Below, in pieces: positions 1 to 7,354 of a DNA stretch of 17,018 nucleotides. This DNA comes from WHSV01 sp050694055 (GTDB lineage: Bacteria; Actinomycetota; CADDZG01; WHSQ01). How positions within the stretch are numbered: position 1 is the first letter of the stretch; each line of letters begins with the position of its first letter. The stretch lies in contig JBOGWX010000126.1 in the NCBI GenBank assembly GCA_050694055.1, positions 1 to 17,018 on the forward strand, read 5' to 3'. A program made the position numbers and the translations under genes. The notes under the pieces were generated by a model. That model made no database searches. It saw nothing but the letters and a program-made list of their open reading frames with translations, and was not told where the DNA came from.

Positions 1-1248
1 ATGATCGACGAGCGCCTCCAGTACGTGCCGCGCTTCCGTCAGAAGCTCGCCACCGTCCCGCTCGGCCTCGGCCGGCCCGTGTGGGTCGACGATCCGCACT
101 TCAACCTCGAGTACCACGTGCGCCACACGGCCCTGCCCGCCCCCGGGTCGCGCGCGAAGCTCAACCGGCTGACGGCCAGGATCATGAGCCAGCAGCTCGA
201 CCGGGCCAAGCCGCTGTGGGAGATCTGGTTCGCCGAAGGTCTTGCCGGCCATCGCTTCGCGCTCATCTCGAAGACCCACCACAGTCTGGTGGACGGAGTC
301 TCGGGAACCGACATCATGTCGGTGCTGCTCGATCCCGCGCCCGAGCCACCGGTCATCGAACGAGAGACCTGGCGTCCCCGCATCGGACCGAGCTCGGATC
401 AGCTCATGGTCGAGGCCCTGCGCGAGCGGCTCACCTCCCCGGCCGAGGCGATTCGTTCGCTTCAGAGCGCGGCGAGCGATCCCGCCAAGCTGCCCGGCCT
501 GGTCGTCGAATCGGCCCGCGCCCTCGGCGAGTGGATGGGCAGCGGCTTCGCCGCGCCCGCGTCGTCGTTGAACCGGCCCATCGGCCCCCATCGCCGCTTC
601 GAGACCGTGACGGTGCCGCTGGACGACCTCAAGCGCATCAAGAACGCGTTCGGCGGGACGGTCAACGACGTCGTGCTGTCGGTCGTCTCCGGTGGTCTCA
701 GACGGCTGCTGCGAGGTCGCGGCGAGCTCGTGGACGAGCTCGAGCTGCGCGCCATGGTGCCGGTGTCGGTGCGCGCCGATCACCAGCGCGGCACCCTCGG
801 CAACATGGTCGCCAACGTGTGGGCGGTGCTTCCCGTCTACGAGCCCGATCCGCTCGAGCGACTACAGGTCATCAGCGAGTCCATGCGCGACTTGAAGAGC
901 TCAGGCCAGGCCGTGGGTGCTCAGCTGTTGACCACGCTCGGTGAGTTCGCCCCGCCGACCATCGTCGCCCAGGCCTCCCGGCTCGTGGCTCGTCAGCGAG
1001 CCTTCAACCTGGTCGTCACCAACGTCCCCGGCCCTCAGATTCCGCTGTACACGCTCGGGCGCGAGATGATCGAGGTCTTTCCCGTGCTTCCGCTGTCGGG
1101 CAACACGACCCTCGGCGTCGCGCTGCTCAGCTACAACGGCTCGGTCGGGTTCGGCCTGCTGGGCGACTACGAGACGACCGAGGACCTCGGCGAGCTCGCC
1201 GAGGGCATCGAGAAGTCGGTGGCCGAGCTGCTCGCCGCCATCGCCTAG
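1..1248 (+). CDS. WS/DGAT-family acyltransferase, 5'-truncated by window edge
   Basis: This is a wax ester synthase/acyl-CoA:diacylglycerol acyltransferase, the family that esterifies fatty alcohols or diacylglycerol with acyl-CoA to make storage lipid. The catalytic HHxxxDG motif is visible as HHSLVDG at residues 93-99 of the visible part. Other family blocks are PLWE (about 71-74), NDVVLSVVSGGLRRLL (about 222-237), GNMVANVWAVLP and VTNVPGP near the C-terminus. The protein ends at a TAG at 1246-1248. The first visible residues (ERLQYVPRFRQKL) match a segment normally about 45-60 residues into the family. The ATG at base 1 is therefore probably an internal methionine, and the true start lies outside the window. 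The gene converges on the operon to its right. Actinobacteria often carry several such paralogues, so substrate preference (wax ester or triacylglycerol) cannot be assigned. Confidence 0.9.
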   Translation: MIDERLQYVPRFRQKLATVPLGLGRPVWVDDPHFNLEYHVRHTALPAPGSRAKLNRLTARIMSQQLDRAKPLWEIWFAEGLAGHRFALISKTHHSLVDGVSGTDIMSVLLDPAPEPPVIERETWRPRIGPSSDQLMVEALRERLTSPAEAIRSLQSAASDPAKLPGLVVESARALGEWMGSGFAAPASSLNRPIGPHRRFETVTVPLDDLKRIKNAFGGTVNDVVLSVVSGGLRRLLRGRGELVDELELRAMVPVSVRADHQRGTLGNMVANVWAVLPVYEPDPLERLQVISESMRDLKSSGQAVGAQLLTTLGEFAPPTIVAQASRLVARQRAFNLVVTNVPGPQIPLYTLGREMIEVFPVLPLSGNTTLGVALLSYNGSVGFGLLGDYETTEDLGELAEGIEKSVAELLAAIA

Positions 1249-1327
1249 AGCTCGGCGGCACCGGAAATGGGGCGGTAGACAAACTTCGCTCGGATTGTTC
1301 CATTATGCGGGCCAAAGTGAGCGAGGT

Positions 1328-1347
1328 TCCGGCCGGCCGGCCCCGGA
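1328..1347. terminator. GC-rich inverted repeat between convergent genes, possible terminator
   Basis: The 99-bp gap between the acyltransferase stop and the aldolase stop ends in a GC-only palindromic block, CCGGCCGGCCGG (1329-1340). It is flanked by TCCGG (1328-1332) and CCGGA (1343-1347), which can pair. Its place between two convergent genes suits a bidirectional terminator. There is no T-run on either side, so it is not a classical intrinsic terminator. Confidence 0.25.
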
Positions 1348-2007
1348 TTACTCGTCGTCGTCGGTGAGGTACTCGTCGAGCCGCCGCACGACGTCGATGG
1401 CGCGCCGCTCGAACTCGTCGTAGCGCCCCTTGGCGGCGGCGTCGGCGCTGAACACCGAGCTGGTGAAGCCGACCAGCTCGGCCCCCGCATCGAGGTAACC
1501 GAGGTAGTTCTCCGGCGTCAGCCCACCCGTGACCATCAGCGGAATGTCGTCCAGGGGGCCGAGCACGTAGGAGATGTAGTCGGGACCGCCCAGGGCCTCC
1601 GCGGGGAAGACCTTGACCCAGTCGGCCCCCGCCTTGTGGGCGTGGTGGATCTCGGTCGGCGTCGAGGCGCCCATGATGACCGGCAGGCCGAGGCTGTGGG
1701 CCGCCTCGATGACCTCGGGAGCCACCACCGGCGTGACGATGAACTCCGCCCCGGCGTCGTAGGCCTCCTTGACCTGCTCGGCGCCGACCACGGTGCCGGC
1801 CCCCACGATCGCGTCGATGCGCCCCGCCACCTCGACGAGTGCGTCCGTGGCGCCCGGAGAGTTCAGGGTGATCTCCACCGCCTCGAAGCCGCCGCGCACG
1901 GCCGCGGCCGCCCCCTCGACGGCGTGGGCCGGCTGCTGCATCCGAAAGATCGCGACGACCGTCGCGTCCGACAGACGCTGCGCGCGCTCCTCGAAGAGCT
2001 TGCTCAT
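1348..2007 (-). CDS. eda: KDPG/KDPGal-type aldolase (class I, Eda family)
   Basis: This 219-residue TIM-barrel aldolase belongs to the family that cleaves 2-keto-3-deoxy-6-phosphogluconate (Entner-Doudoroff) or related 2-keto-3-deoxy acids to pyruvate plus an aldehyde, in the cytosol. Visible family motifs are the catalytic Glu in VEITL (E45), GAGTV (69-73), VTP (91-93), MGASTP (112-117), the Schiff-base lysine in WVKVFPAE (K132) and VTGGLTPEN (159-167). After the catalytic Glu it reads ITLNSP. KDPG aldolases usually have TLRT there, whereas KDPGal aldolase (DgoA) has PLNSP. The substrate could thus be 6-phosphogalactonate-type or another keto acid, and the eda symbol is provisional. The start is ATG at 2007, 9 nt after the sbcC stop, with no clear Shine-Dalgarno. 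Translation may depend on coupling to sbcC. It is the last gene of the nurA-herA-sbcD-sbcC operon, with no obvious metabolic link to it. Confidence 0.85.
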   Translation of the reverse strand: MSKLFEERAQRLSDATVVAIFRMQQPAHAVEGAAAAVRGGFEAVEITLNSPGATDALVEVAGRIDAIVGAGTVVGAEQVKEAYDAGAEFIVTPVVAPEVIEAAHSLGLPVIMGASTPTEIHHAHKAGADWVKVFPAEALGGPDYISYVLGPLDDIPLMVTGGLTPENYLGYLDAGAELVGFTSSVFSADAAAKGRYDEFERRAIDVVRRLDEYLTDDDE

Positions 2008-2016
2008 CCGTGGAGG

Positions 2017-4446
2017 TTAACCGAGCCGCTCCCCCATTCGTACGACCGACATTCCGTCCCCATCCTTCTCGAGCTCGATACGGTCCTCGACGCGCAGGGC
2101 CAGGGCGGGGACGTGCGACACGAGGCCGATGAGCCGGTCCTCGGTCACGATGTTCTCGATGCCCGTCATGGCCAGGTCGAACGACTCGGGGTCGAGCGAT
2201 CCGAAGCCCTCGTCGAGGAAGAAGCACTGCAGGCGGCCGCCGGAGCGAGTCACCAGCTCGGCCAGGGCGAGCGCCAGCGCAAGCGAAGCGAGGAAGGTCT
2301 CGCCTCCGGAGAGCGTATCCACGTTGCGCCGTTTCTCTCCGTCGAGCTCGTCCACGACGTTCATCTCGGCTCCATCGACCGCAAGCCGATAACGGTCGGT
2401 CATTGCCCGCAGGCGTTCGGAGCCGAGCTCCATCAGCAGCCTCGTCTTCTCCTCGAGCAGGAACGAGATGAAGCCCCGGGGGCCGAAGTCCGTGTAGAGC
2501 TGAGCGAAGTCGGCGCGCCGCGCCCGGAGCTTCGCCTCGAGCTCGTCGAGCTCGGCGGCGCGCACCGCCTTGGCCTCGAGATCGGCGACCTCTTTGGCCG
2601 CCACGTCCGCATCCGCTCTCGCCCGGGCCATCGCCTGCGCGATGGTGGCGCCCTCGGCTAATTGAAGCTCGGCGCGCAACGAGCTCAGGCTTGCCTCGGT
2701 GTCTGCCTCGGCGCGGCTCGCCTCCTCGAGTGCGGAGCGCGCGGTCTTCAGACGTTCCGTCACCTCCTCCAAGGCACGCCGGGCGCCGTCGGCGAGGGCG
2801 TCGACCGGGTCCTCGATGCCCGGAGGGTCGAGCTCGACTGCTGCTGCGACCTCGATGAGCTGGGCGGCGGCGGCGCGACGGGCGGTCGCAAAGCCATCCT
2901 CGAGGGCCTCGCGGCGGCGGACCTCGGACTGTGACTCCTCGAGCACTTTGCGCGCGTCCTCGACCTCGGCGCGGGCGGCGGACAGCATCGCAAGCCAGGC
3001 ATCGATGGCGGCGAGCGGGTCGTCGGTTTCGCCGACCGCCGCACCGACCTCGGAGCGAGCCGCCGTGAGTCGCTCGACGGCCCCCTCGACGCGTTCGGCC
3101 AGACCTGCCAGCCGGGCCTCGGAGCGCGTCAGCGCCCCGCGCGCATCGGCCACGAACGCGGCCGACCTGTCCTCGGCCTCCTTGGCGGCGCGCGCGGCGG
3201 TCTGTGCCTCGGTGACGCTCGCCACTACCGCGCCGGTGGGAAGGGCGGTTACCGCCTGCTCGCACACCGGGCAGGGCGCGCCGATCTCGAGCTCACTGCG
3301 GAGCGCGTGAGCGCGATGAGCGACCTCGATCTCGGCGCGCTTCACCTCGGCGCGACTGAGCGCGGCGCGCGCCGTGCTGTGCGCGCCCTCGGCGCTCTCG
3401 GCCGCCTTGCGCAGACCGTCGACCTCCTCTTGCGTGGACTTGGCGCGCTCTCGCAGAACATCCACCTCGTGGGCGAGCCGGCCGAGGCCGTCGGCCTTGG
3501 CGCGCAGCTCGGCCAGCGCGCGCTCGGAGCCGTGCTTGACCTCGAGCGAGCCCAGCGCGTTCAGCGCGGCCCCCCTGCGCTTGCCGGCCGCCTCAAGCGC
3601 GGCGCGCCCCTCGGTGAGCAGCGCGCCGATGGAGGACTCCTGTTCTCGCAGTTCCGCGAAGCTGGCTTGCTCCGGGAGCCTTCTCGACGCCGAGTCGTAG
3701 CGCGCCAGCTCCTTGGTCGCTCGTTCGCTGCGGGCGTGGGCGTCGCGCAGCACGCTCTGAAGCTCCTCTTCCCGAGGGAGGGCCTTCTCGAGCCTCGTGG
3801 CGCGCTCGGAAGCGGCCTCGTGCAGCCCGGTCGCCCGAGCGATGAGCGCCGCGACGTCCTCCGGAATCCCGCGCCGCTCGCCCTCGATCTCGCGCAGGTC
3901 CCCGTCGAGGCCGTCGAGCTTGCCTTTGGCGGCGGCGCGGAGAGCATCGATCTGCTCGAGCCGGAAGACGCCCTTTAGTATCTCGCTCCGCTTGCCCGCG
4001 GTGGCGCCGAGGAACTTGGCGAACTCGCCCTGGGCGAGCAGCACCGAGGAGCAGAACGCGGCGAAGTCGAGCCCCAGCAACTCCTCGACGCGCGTCGACA
4101 CGGCGGCGACGCCGCTGCACAGGTGCTCGCCTGCGTCGAGGTCGATGAGCACGTGGGGCGCCTGCCCCTTGCGCCGCACCGCGCGCGTGACCTCGTAGGT
4201 GCGCCCGTCGACCGCGAAGGTGAGCTTGACGCGCGCCTCCTCGCCGCGCGAGCAGATCAGCTTCTGGGGTCGCCCCTGCTCGCGCGGGGTCTTGCCGTAG
4301 AGCGCGTAACAGATCGCGTCGAGGATCGAAGACTTGCCGGCCCCCGTTGGTCCGACGATCGCGATGAGACTGCGGTTCCGAAACGAGATCTGGGTCCTGT
4401 GCTCGTGGCTGCGAAAGCCCTCCAGGACGAGGTCGAGGGGTCTCAC
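2017..4446 (-). CDS. sbcC: SbcC/Rad50-type SMC-like ATPase, exonuclease subunit
   Basis: This is the ATPase partner of SbcD/Mre11. It tethers and opens DNA ends and clears hairpins or protein blocks. Walker A is GPTGAGKSS (32-40). A first long Glu/Arg/Ala-rich coiled coil (about 165-385) leads to an intact zinc hook CPVC (392-395), and a second coil (about 405-655) follows. The C-terminal lobe has the signature LSGGE (712-716), Walker B FFLDE (742-746), D-loop SLD (750-752) and the switch histidine H778. All catalytic parts are present, so the enzyme should be active. At 809 residues it is shorter than E. coli SbcC (about 1,048) and nearer to archaeal Rad50. The start is GTG at 4446, inside a GTGA overlap with the sbcD stop, with GGGAG about 8 nt upstream. 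That coupling fits fixed SbcD:SbcC stoichiometry. Confidence 0.95.
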   Translation of the reverse strand: MRPLDLVLEGFRSHEHRTQISFRNRSLIAIVGPTGAGKSSILDAICYALYGKTPREQGRPQKLICSRGEEARVKLTFAVDGRTYEVTRAVRRKGQAPHVLIDLDAGEHLCSGVAAVSTRVEELLGLDFAAFCSSVLLAQGEFAKFLGATAGKRSEILKGVFRLEQIDALRAAAKGKLDGLDGDLREIEGERRGIPEDVAALIARATGLHEAASERATRLEKALPREEELQSVLRDAHARSERATKELARYDSASRRLPEQASFAELREQESSIGALLTEGRAALEAAGKRRGAALNALGSLEVKHGSERALAELRAKADGLGRLAHEVDVLRERAKSTQEEVDGLRKAAESAEGAHSTARAALSRAEVKRAEIEVAHRAHALRSELEIGAPCPVCEQAVTALPTGAVVASVTEAQTAARAAKEAEDRSAAFVADARGALTRSEARLAGLAERVEGAVERLTAARSEVGAAVGETDDPLAAIDAWLAMLSAARAEVEDARKVLEESQSEVRRREALEDGFATARRAAAAQLIEVAAAVELDPPGIEDPVDALADGARRALEEVTERLKTARSALEEASRAEADTEASLSSLRAELQLAEGATIAQAMARARADADVAAKEVADLEAKAVRAAELDELEAKLRARRADFAQLYTDFGPRGFISFLLEEKTRLLMELGSERLRAMTDRYRLAVDGAEMNVVDELDGEKRRNVDTLSGGETFLASLALALALAELVTRSGGRLQCFFLDEGFGSLDPESFDLAMTGIENIVTEDRLIGLVSHVPALALRVEDRIELEKDGDGMSVVRMGERLG

Positions 4447-5597
4447 CAGTCGGCTCCCACTTCAGCGCGCAGCTCGTTGAAGGCCGCCATGAGCTCGGCG
4501 GTTGGTTCGGCGCCGCGCGCCTGGAGCACGAAGCTGGCGTAGAGCTCGTCCAGGCTCATGCCCTCGCGCTGCAACACCTCGGCCTCGGCGCGTTCGTAGT
4601 CGGCGCGCACGTTGAGCGCGTTCGGGAGGACCTCGCGCACCGCGTCGGCGAGCCCCGGTGAGGGTCCCTCGGTGCGCACCGAGACGTCGAGGTAATCGTC
4701 GCCGAACTCATCAGCTCTGGAGGTGAGCTCGTCGAGCGTCCCGGAGACCTTTCGCAGGCCGCGCGCGCTGGTGAGGGGAATCTGCTTGTCGATGCGCGTC
4801 CGGTCGCGCGTCACGTCGACGAGAAGGCAGAACTTGTCCTGTTGCGCCTCGCCGAAGTCGAGTTGCATGAGGCTGCCCGCGTACCAGGCCTCGCCGGCGC
4901 CCGAGGGCGCCTTCTGACAGGCGTGGATGTGGCCCAGCGCGGTGTAGTTGATCTCGGCCGGCACCGCGGCGGCCGTCGTCATGTAGGCCTCGCCGATGTG
5001 CAGCGTTCGTTCGCTGCCCGAGGGCGTGGCCCCGTCGATCATGAAGTGGCCCACGAGGAAGTTGAGCGCCGAGGGATCGGCACCGGCCATGTAGTGCGCG
5101 TAATGGCTCGAGATCTTCCTGATGCGCTCGGCGTAGGACTTGAACCACTCCTCGCTCGCGTCCATGAACTCGACGATCTGGGTCTCGTGCAGGAAGGGAA
5201 AACAGGCGACCTGGGCCCTGGTGGTGCCGTCGCGCGCGGTGACCGCGACGACCCCGCCGGCCTCCGGACGCAGCGGTTTGTGCACCAGCGTGATGTTGTA
5301 CGAGGTCAAATAGGGCGCCAGGACCGCGAACAGCTCGGCCGAGTCGTGGTTGCCGGCGACGGCCACCACCGGCGCGCCGGAGCTCGCCAGACGAACCAGC
5401 GTCGTGAGCACCAACCCCATGGAGGCGAACGGCGGCAGCGCCCGGTCGAAGAGATCCCCGGCCACGAGGATGAGGTCGGGTTGCTCCGCCTCGGCGATCG
5501 CCACGAGCTCGTCGAGCACGGCGCTCGTCTCGTCGAGGCGATCGATGCGACCGAGCTTCTTGCCGACGTGCCAGTCGGCGGTGTGCAGCACCTTCAC
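4443..5597 (-). CDS. sbcD: SbcD/Mre11-type Mn-dependent nuclease
   Basis: This 384-residue calcineurin-like metallophosphoesterase is the nuclease half of SbcCD/Mre11-Rad50, with exonuclease and endonuclease activity at DNA ends. The phosphodiesterase motifs are complete: HTADWH (5-10, metal ligands D8 and H10), GDLFD (47-51), the catalytic GNHD (82-85), VGHF with H184, and GHIH (222-225). The remaining C-terminal part is the capping and SbcC-binding region, ending in a helical segment (about 330-380). The reading frame is open far upstream into herA. I place the start at GTG 5597 because VKVLHTADWH is the canonical N-terminus. A GAGGGA Shine-Dalgarno lies 9 nt upstream (5606-5611), inside the last codons of herA. 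The gap to the herA stop is 2 nt, and the stop overlaps the sbcC start by 4 nt. Confidence 0.95.
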   Translation of the reverse strand: MKVLHTADWHVGKKLGRIDRLDETSAVLDELVAIAEAEQPDLILVAGDLFDRALPPFASMGLVLTTLVRLASSGAPVVAVAGNHDSAELFAVLAPYLTSYNITLVHKPLRPEAGGVVAVTARDGTTRAQVACFPFLHETQIVEFMDASEEWFKSYAERIRKISSHYAHYMAGADPSALNFLVGHFMIDGATPSGSERTLHIGEAYMTTAAAVPAEINYTALGHIHACQKAPSGAGEAWYAGSLMQLDFGEAQQDKFCLLVDVTRDRTRIDKQIPLTSARGLRKVSGTLDELTSRADEFGDDYLDVSVRTEGPSPGLADAVREVLPNALNVRADYERAEAEVLQREGMSLDELYASFVLQARGAEPTAELMAAFNELRAEVGADW

Positions 5598-5599
5598 AC

Positions 5600-7354
5600 T
5601 TAGATTCCCTCGAAGGGGTCTGAGTCCTCGGCCACTTCCTCGGGCCGCGTCGCCCACGCCGGGTAGGGGAAGGTCAACACAGTCGGGGCCGGTATCGAGG
5701 GCTGCGACAGCACCATGGTGCCGGGCTTCAAGAGCCGGGCGCGCGCCCGGGTCGAGGGCAGCATCCAGCCGTACTCGGCGCGTTCGGCCTCGGCCGCGTC
5801 GAGGCGTCCCGACACGCGCAACGCTGCGTTCGCAAGGACGTCCGGCTCGATGCGGGAGGCGCTCTGCTGCGCGCCGATCAAGATGACTCCGAGCGAACGT
5901 CCCCTCTGTGCCATGTCGACCAGCGTGTCCTTGATCGGCGACCATCCCTCGCGCGGCGCGTACTTGTTGAGCTCGTCCAGCACGATCACCGACAGCGGGA
6001 AGCGACCCTTGCCCTCCTTCTCGCGATGGACCTCGGAGATGAGCGCGCCGACCACGAAGCGCTGAGCGGCCTCGTGGAGGTCGTGGATGTCGACCACAGT
6101 GACGGCCTCGCGGGCGCGGTCGATGCGGCGCGAGGCCCCGGCCGCAACCAGGCGACCGACCCGTCCCAGCGAGCCGCGCAGCCGGCGCATGAAGGCGGCG
6201 ACCGTTCCCGACGCGACGCGCCCCGTCCAGGCGAAGTCGCCCTCGCCACCGTCGTCGGGCTCGAGGAACTCGCCGATGCCCTCGACGAGGTCGTAGAGGT
6301 TCTTGATGACTCGCTCGCCTCCGTAGGGGACCACGGCTCGCGCCGGGTCGGTCCCGTCCTGCGGATCGCGCAGCACGATGGCGCCCGGCACGCCCTCGAC
6401 GTCGCGCGCGAAGCGCTCGAGCTGGCGGATCACCCGCTCGGCCACGAAGGTCAATTGCTGGCGCGTGTCCTGCGTGTCGGTGAACAGAAACGACAGCAGC
6501 CGGTCGTCGACGAACTCGCGCGGGGTCCAGCGGAAGGCGCTCACGCCCTCGACGCGCGCGCTGGTCTTGGGGATGCCATCCTCTTGCGTGGGGGCCCAGA
6601 AGGACACCGAGGGAAAGGGGCCCGGCTCCATGCCGAGCCTGCTCCACATCTCGGCGCTCTCCTCGTTGAACTGGTTGTTGGGTTTGTCGAGGAAGAGCAG
6701 GTCCTCGCCCTTGACGTTGAAGATGAGCACGCGCAGGTTGCGCGCGCTGCGTCCGAGGATCTCGGGGTGCGAGGTCAGGCAACGGAGAAAGAACAGGGCG
6801 TAGGAGGTCTTGGTCGCCACTCCCGAGACACCCGAGATGCTCATGTGCGCGCCCTTGGTTCCGTCGAAGAAGTCGACGTCTACCCACACCGGTTCGCCGT
6901 CGCGCGTAAGCCCGACCGGCAGCGCCCGGTCGCGCTCGCCGGCGCGCATCTCGTCGACGTACAGCGCGCGCTCGCGCTCGATGCCTGCCGCCCGGTAGAC
7001 GTCGCCGCCGGAGTCGGGCGCGATCCAGATCTCGGGCACGACTCTGACGATCTGGACCGTTGCGGTGCGCGACTTCTCGGCGGGAAAGGTGCCCTCGACC
7101 GCAACCCGCCTGGTGTCGGACTCGAACGCGGTGCCCTCGTAGCGGGCATAGGTCTCGGTCACGACCCCGTAGGTGGTGACCTCGCCGACCTTGGGGACGG
7201 GGGTCTTGACGACCACGAGGTCGTCGAGTTGCAGGTACTGGTCCTCGTCGAGCACGACCCGGAACTCCTGGGTGGTCGTGGGCTCGGAGCCGAGCACGAG
7301 CCCCACGGGATCCAGAGGCGCGGGATCCAGTTGCGGGTCGCTCATGTCGCTCAT
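5600..7354 (-). CDS. herA: HerA-family DNA-translocating ATPase (DUF87/HAS-barrel)
   Basis: This 584-residue HerA/FtsK-superfamily ATPase forms, in its family, a hexameric ring that pumps DNA into the NurA nuclease during end resection. An N-terminal HAS-barrel-like beta region spans about 30-110. It is followed by a P-loop region ISGVSGVATKTS (173-184), Walker B VIVLDELNKYAP (456-467) and the HerA-typical block IGAQQSASRIEPDVLANAALRVSGRLD (about 493-519). The P-loop departs from GxxxxGK[ST]: the residue before K182 is T181, not Gly, although the Lys-Thr pair remains. Related actinobacterial and cyanobacterial ATPases of this family carry a similar GVATKTS form as I recall, so it is probably a subfamily trait and not decay. 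The start is ATG 7354, overlapping the nurA stop by 4 nt (ATGA) with GGTGGGA just upstream. A second in-frame ATG at 7345 is possible. It ends in TAA, 2 nt before sbcD. Confidence 0.88.
   Translation of the reverse strand: MSDMSDPQLDPAPLDPVGLVLGSEPTTTQEFRVVLDEDQYLQLDDLVVVKTPVPKVGEVTTYGVVTETYARYEGTAFESDTRRVAVEGTFPAEKSRTATVQIVRVVPEIWIAPDSGGDVYRAAGIERERALYVDEMRAGERDRALPVGLTRDGEPVWVDVDFFDGTKGAHMSISGVSGVATKTSYALFFLRCLTSHPEILGRSARNLRVLIFNVKGEDLLFLDKPNNQFNEESAEMWSRLGMEPGPFPSVSFWAPTQEDGIPKTSARVEGVSAFRWTPREFVDDRLLSFLFTDTQDTRQQLTFVAERVIRQLERFARDVEGVPGAIVLRDPQDGTDPARAVVPYGGERVIKNLYDLVEGIGEFLEPDDGGEGDFAWTGRVASGTVAAFMRRLRGSLGRVGRLVAAGASRRIDRAREAVTVVDIHDLHEAAQRFVVGALISEVHREKEGKGRFPLSVIVLDELNKYAPREGWSPIKDTLVDMAQRGRSLGVILIGAQQSASRIEPDVLANAALRVSGRLDAAEAERAEYGWMLPSTRARARLLKPGTMVLSQPSIPAPTVLTFPYPAWATRPEEVAEDSDPFEGI

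Noticed and set aside
1245..1490. Small 81-codon minus-strand open frame over the acyltransferase-aldolase gap
   Set aside because: Most of it is out-of-frame aldolase sequence rich in Ser/Pro/Thr, with no ribosome binding site or domain.
1127..3265. Long minus-strand open frame (712 codons) across sbcC and the aldolase
   Set aside because: Its product is Arg/Gly-rich low-complexity sequence and it overlaps two genes with clear catalytic motifs in another frame; it is a GC-bias artefact.
5598..6887. Upstream extension of the SbcD reading frame into herA
   Set aside because: The extension is Arg/Gly-rich out-of-frame herA sequence; canonical SbcD begins at GTG 5597 with VKVLHTADWH.
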